Shown here piece after piece: positions 6,860 through 7,494 of a stretch of 7,494 bases of DNA (its first letter is position 1; every line of letters begins with the position of its first letter). The position numbers and the translations under genes were made by a program. The notes beneath the pieces are model-generated. The model saw only the letters and a list, made by a program, of their open reading frames with translations, had not been told where the DNA came from and searched no databases. Source of the DNA: Methanobacteriota archaeon (GTDB lineage Archaea > Thermoplasmatota > Poseidoniia > Poseidoniales > Poseidoniaceae); assembly GCA_011525095.1 (NCBI GenBank), contig WTIV01000055.1, positions 4,296-11,789 on the forward strand, given 5' to 3'.

Positions 6860-6912
6860 TTGAATTTAGGGCATCGTTCATTTAGGTCGATTGTTTGGGG
6901 TTATTGTTACCC

Positions 6913-7494
6913 ATGCAGCCTGCAACAATGTACACTCGGGACCGTTGTATCACAGGTATCCACGGTATGGATGAAATTCTCAGAGGTGGAATACCGTACG
7001 GCTCCACTGTTTTAGCAGCAGGAACCTGTGGTTCTGGAAAGACGACATTAGGAATGGAATTCCTGGTGCGTGGTGCATTGGCAGGAGAAGCATGTGCGCA
7101 TTTCACAGCAACAGAGCCGAGTGTAAAGTTGCTTGAGAACATTAGACAGTATGCGTTCTTCGACATGAACATGATTGACTCAGGATTAATCAACGTATTC
7201 GATATGGACGTATTATATTCATGGCTTGGTCTAGACAAGGCATCTTTTGACTTGGAAGACGTCCACGCTTTAATCAAGGCGATTGTGGACATTGTAAACA
7301 CAATCGGTGTAACAAGATTAGTAATCGATTCGGTTACAACGCTTTGTTACAAGATTAAGAGCGAACAACTCATCAGAGACTTCCTGTTTACGCTAGGAAA
7401 GAAATTAGCAACACTTGGTTGCACAACTATTCTAATTTCTGAAATCACATCCGCGACAGAAAACGCTCATTGGTCATCTTTCGGTGTAGAAGAA
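6913..7494 (+). CDS. KaiC/RadA-like RecA-family ATPase, partial (C-terminus beyond window)
   Basis: The first 194 codons are open to the right edge. The N-terminus ITGIHGMDEILRGGIPYGS (13-31) is the typical KaiC-family entry. Walker A is GTCGSGKTT (37-45, with K43). Walker B is LVIDS (136-140, with D139). TATEPS (65-70) occupies the place of the KaiC catalytic Glu pair and keeps only the second Glu (E68). ISEIT (175-179) and FGVEE at the edge match later KaiC-domain strands, where the family usually continues into a DGVI motif. Such proteins are cytoplasmic ATPases, often regulatory; the archaellum subunit ArlH (FlaH) is a relative and also carries a single Glu in a TE motif. An in-frame ATG at 6928 is an alternative start that still keeps the whole domain, with an A/T-rich ttattgtta at 6900-6908. 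Whether a second RecA domain follows cannot be seen. Confidence 0.88.
   Translation, partial: MQPATMYTRDRCITGIHGMDEILRGGIPYGSTVLAAGTCGSGKTTLGMEFLVRGALAGEACAHFTATEPSVKLLENIRQYAFFDMNMIDSGLINVFDMDVLYSWLGLDKASFDLEDVHALIKAIVDIVNTIGVTRLVIDSVTTLCYKIKSEQLIRDFLFTLGKKLATLGCTTILISEITSATENAHWSSFGVEE

Noticed and set aside
6882..7301. A 139-residue open frame on the minus strand
   Set aside because: It is antisense to the KaiC-like gene, whose plus-strand reading has intact Walker A and B motifs; the opposite frame shows no recognisable domain.

Overview
The window most likely comes from an aerobic archaeon, and a marine Thermoplasmatota of the Poseidoniales (Marine Group II) type is my best guess. The signs are: genes without Shine-Dalgarno sequences that begin close behind an A/T-rich TATA-like box; T-tract terminators; a class III (pilin-type) signal sequence; a KaiC/RadA-like RecA ATPase; a class II tRNA-Ser; and genes for making haem A. 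The lineage is inferred from this style and content, not from a phylogenetic marker, so it is a moderate-confidence call.

Left third (1-2414), cytochrome oxidase cofactor block. A secreted thioredoxin-like protein (minus strand, cut by the left edge) is divergent from ctaA (haem A synthase, plus strand). The ctaA stop overlaps the start of ctaB (haem O synthase). CtaB farnesylates protohaem IX to haem O and CtaA oxidises it to haem A for an aa3-type terminal oxidase. The thioredoxin-like protein sits where it could act on the extracytoplasmic cysteines of CtaA or on copper-site cysteines of the oxidase. A single A/T-rich element at 261-270 is at leaderless-promoter distance from both divergent starts.

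Middle (2415-2706), convergent intergenic region. It holds a complete tRNA-Ser(GCT) on the minus strand with an encoded CCA, and T-tracts facing both ways between the tRNA and ctaB. No protein gene is supported here.

Right two thirds (2707-7494), cell-surface block. A 983-residue exported protein (minus strand) has a signal peptide, CARDB/Ig-like and FN3-like beta domains, many N-glycosylation sequons, a C-terminal membrane anchor and a short charged cytoplasmic tail. Divergent from it is a protein with a pilin/TadE-like N-terminus joined to a C-terminal lamin-tail domain. A KaiC/ArlH-like ATPase, cut by the right edge, follows 53 bases later. A secreted pilin-like protein beside a RecA-type ATPase hints at a surface or pilus-like assembly, but no pilus motor gene is visible. 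I did not find a clear, self-contained novel system; the lamin-tail pilin-like protein with its neighbours is the best candidate.
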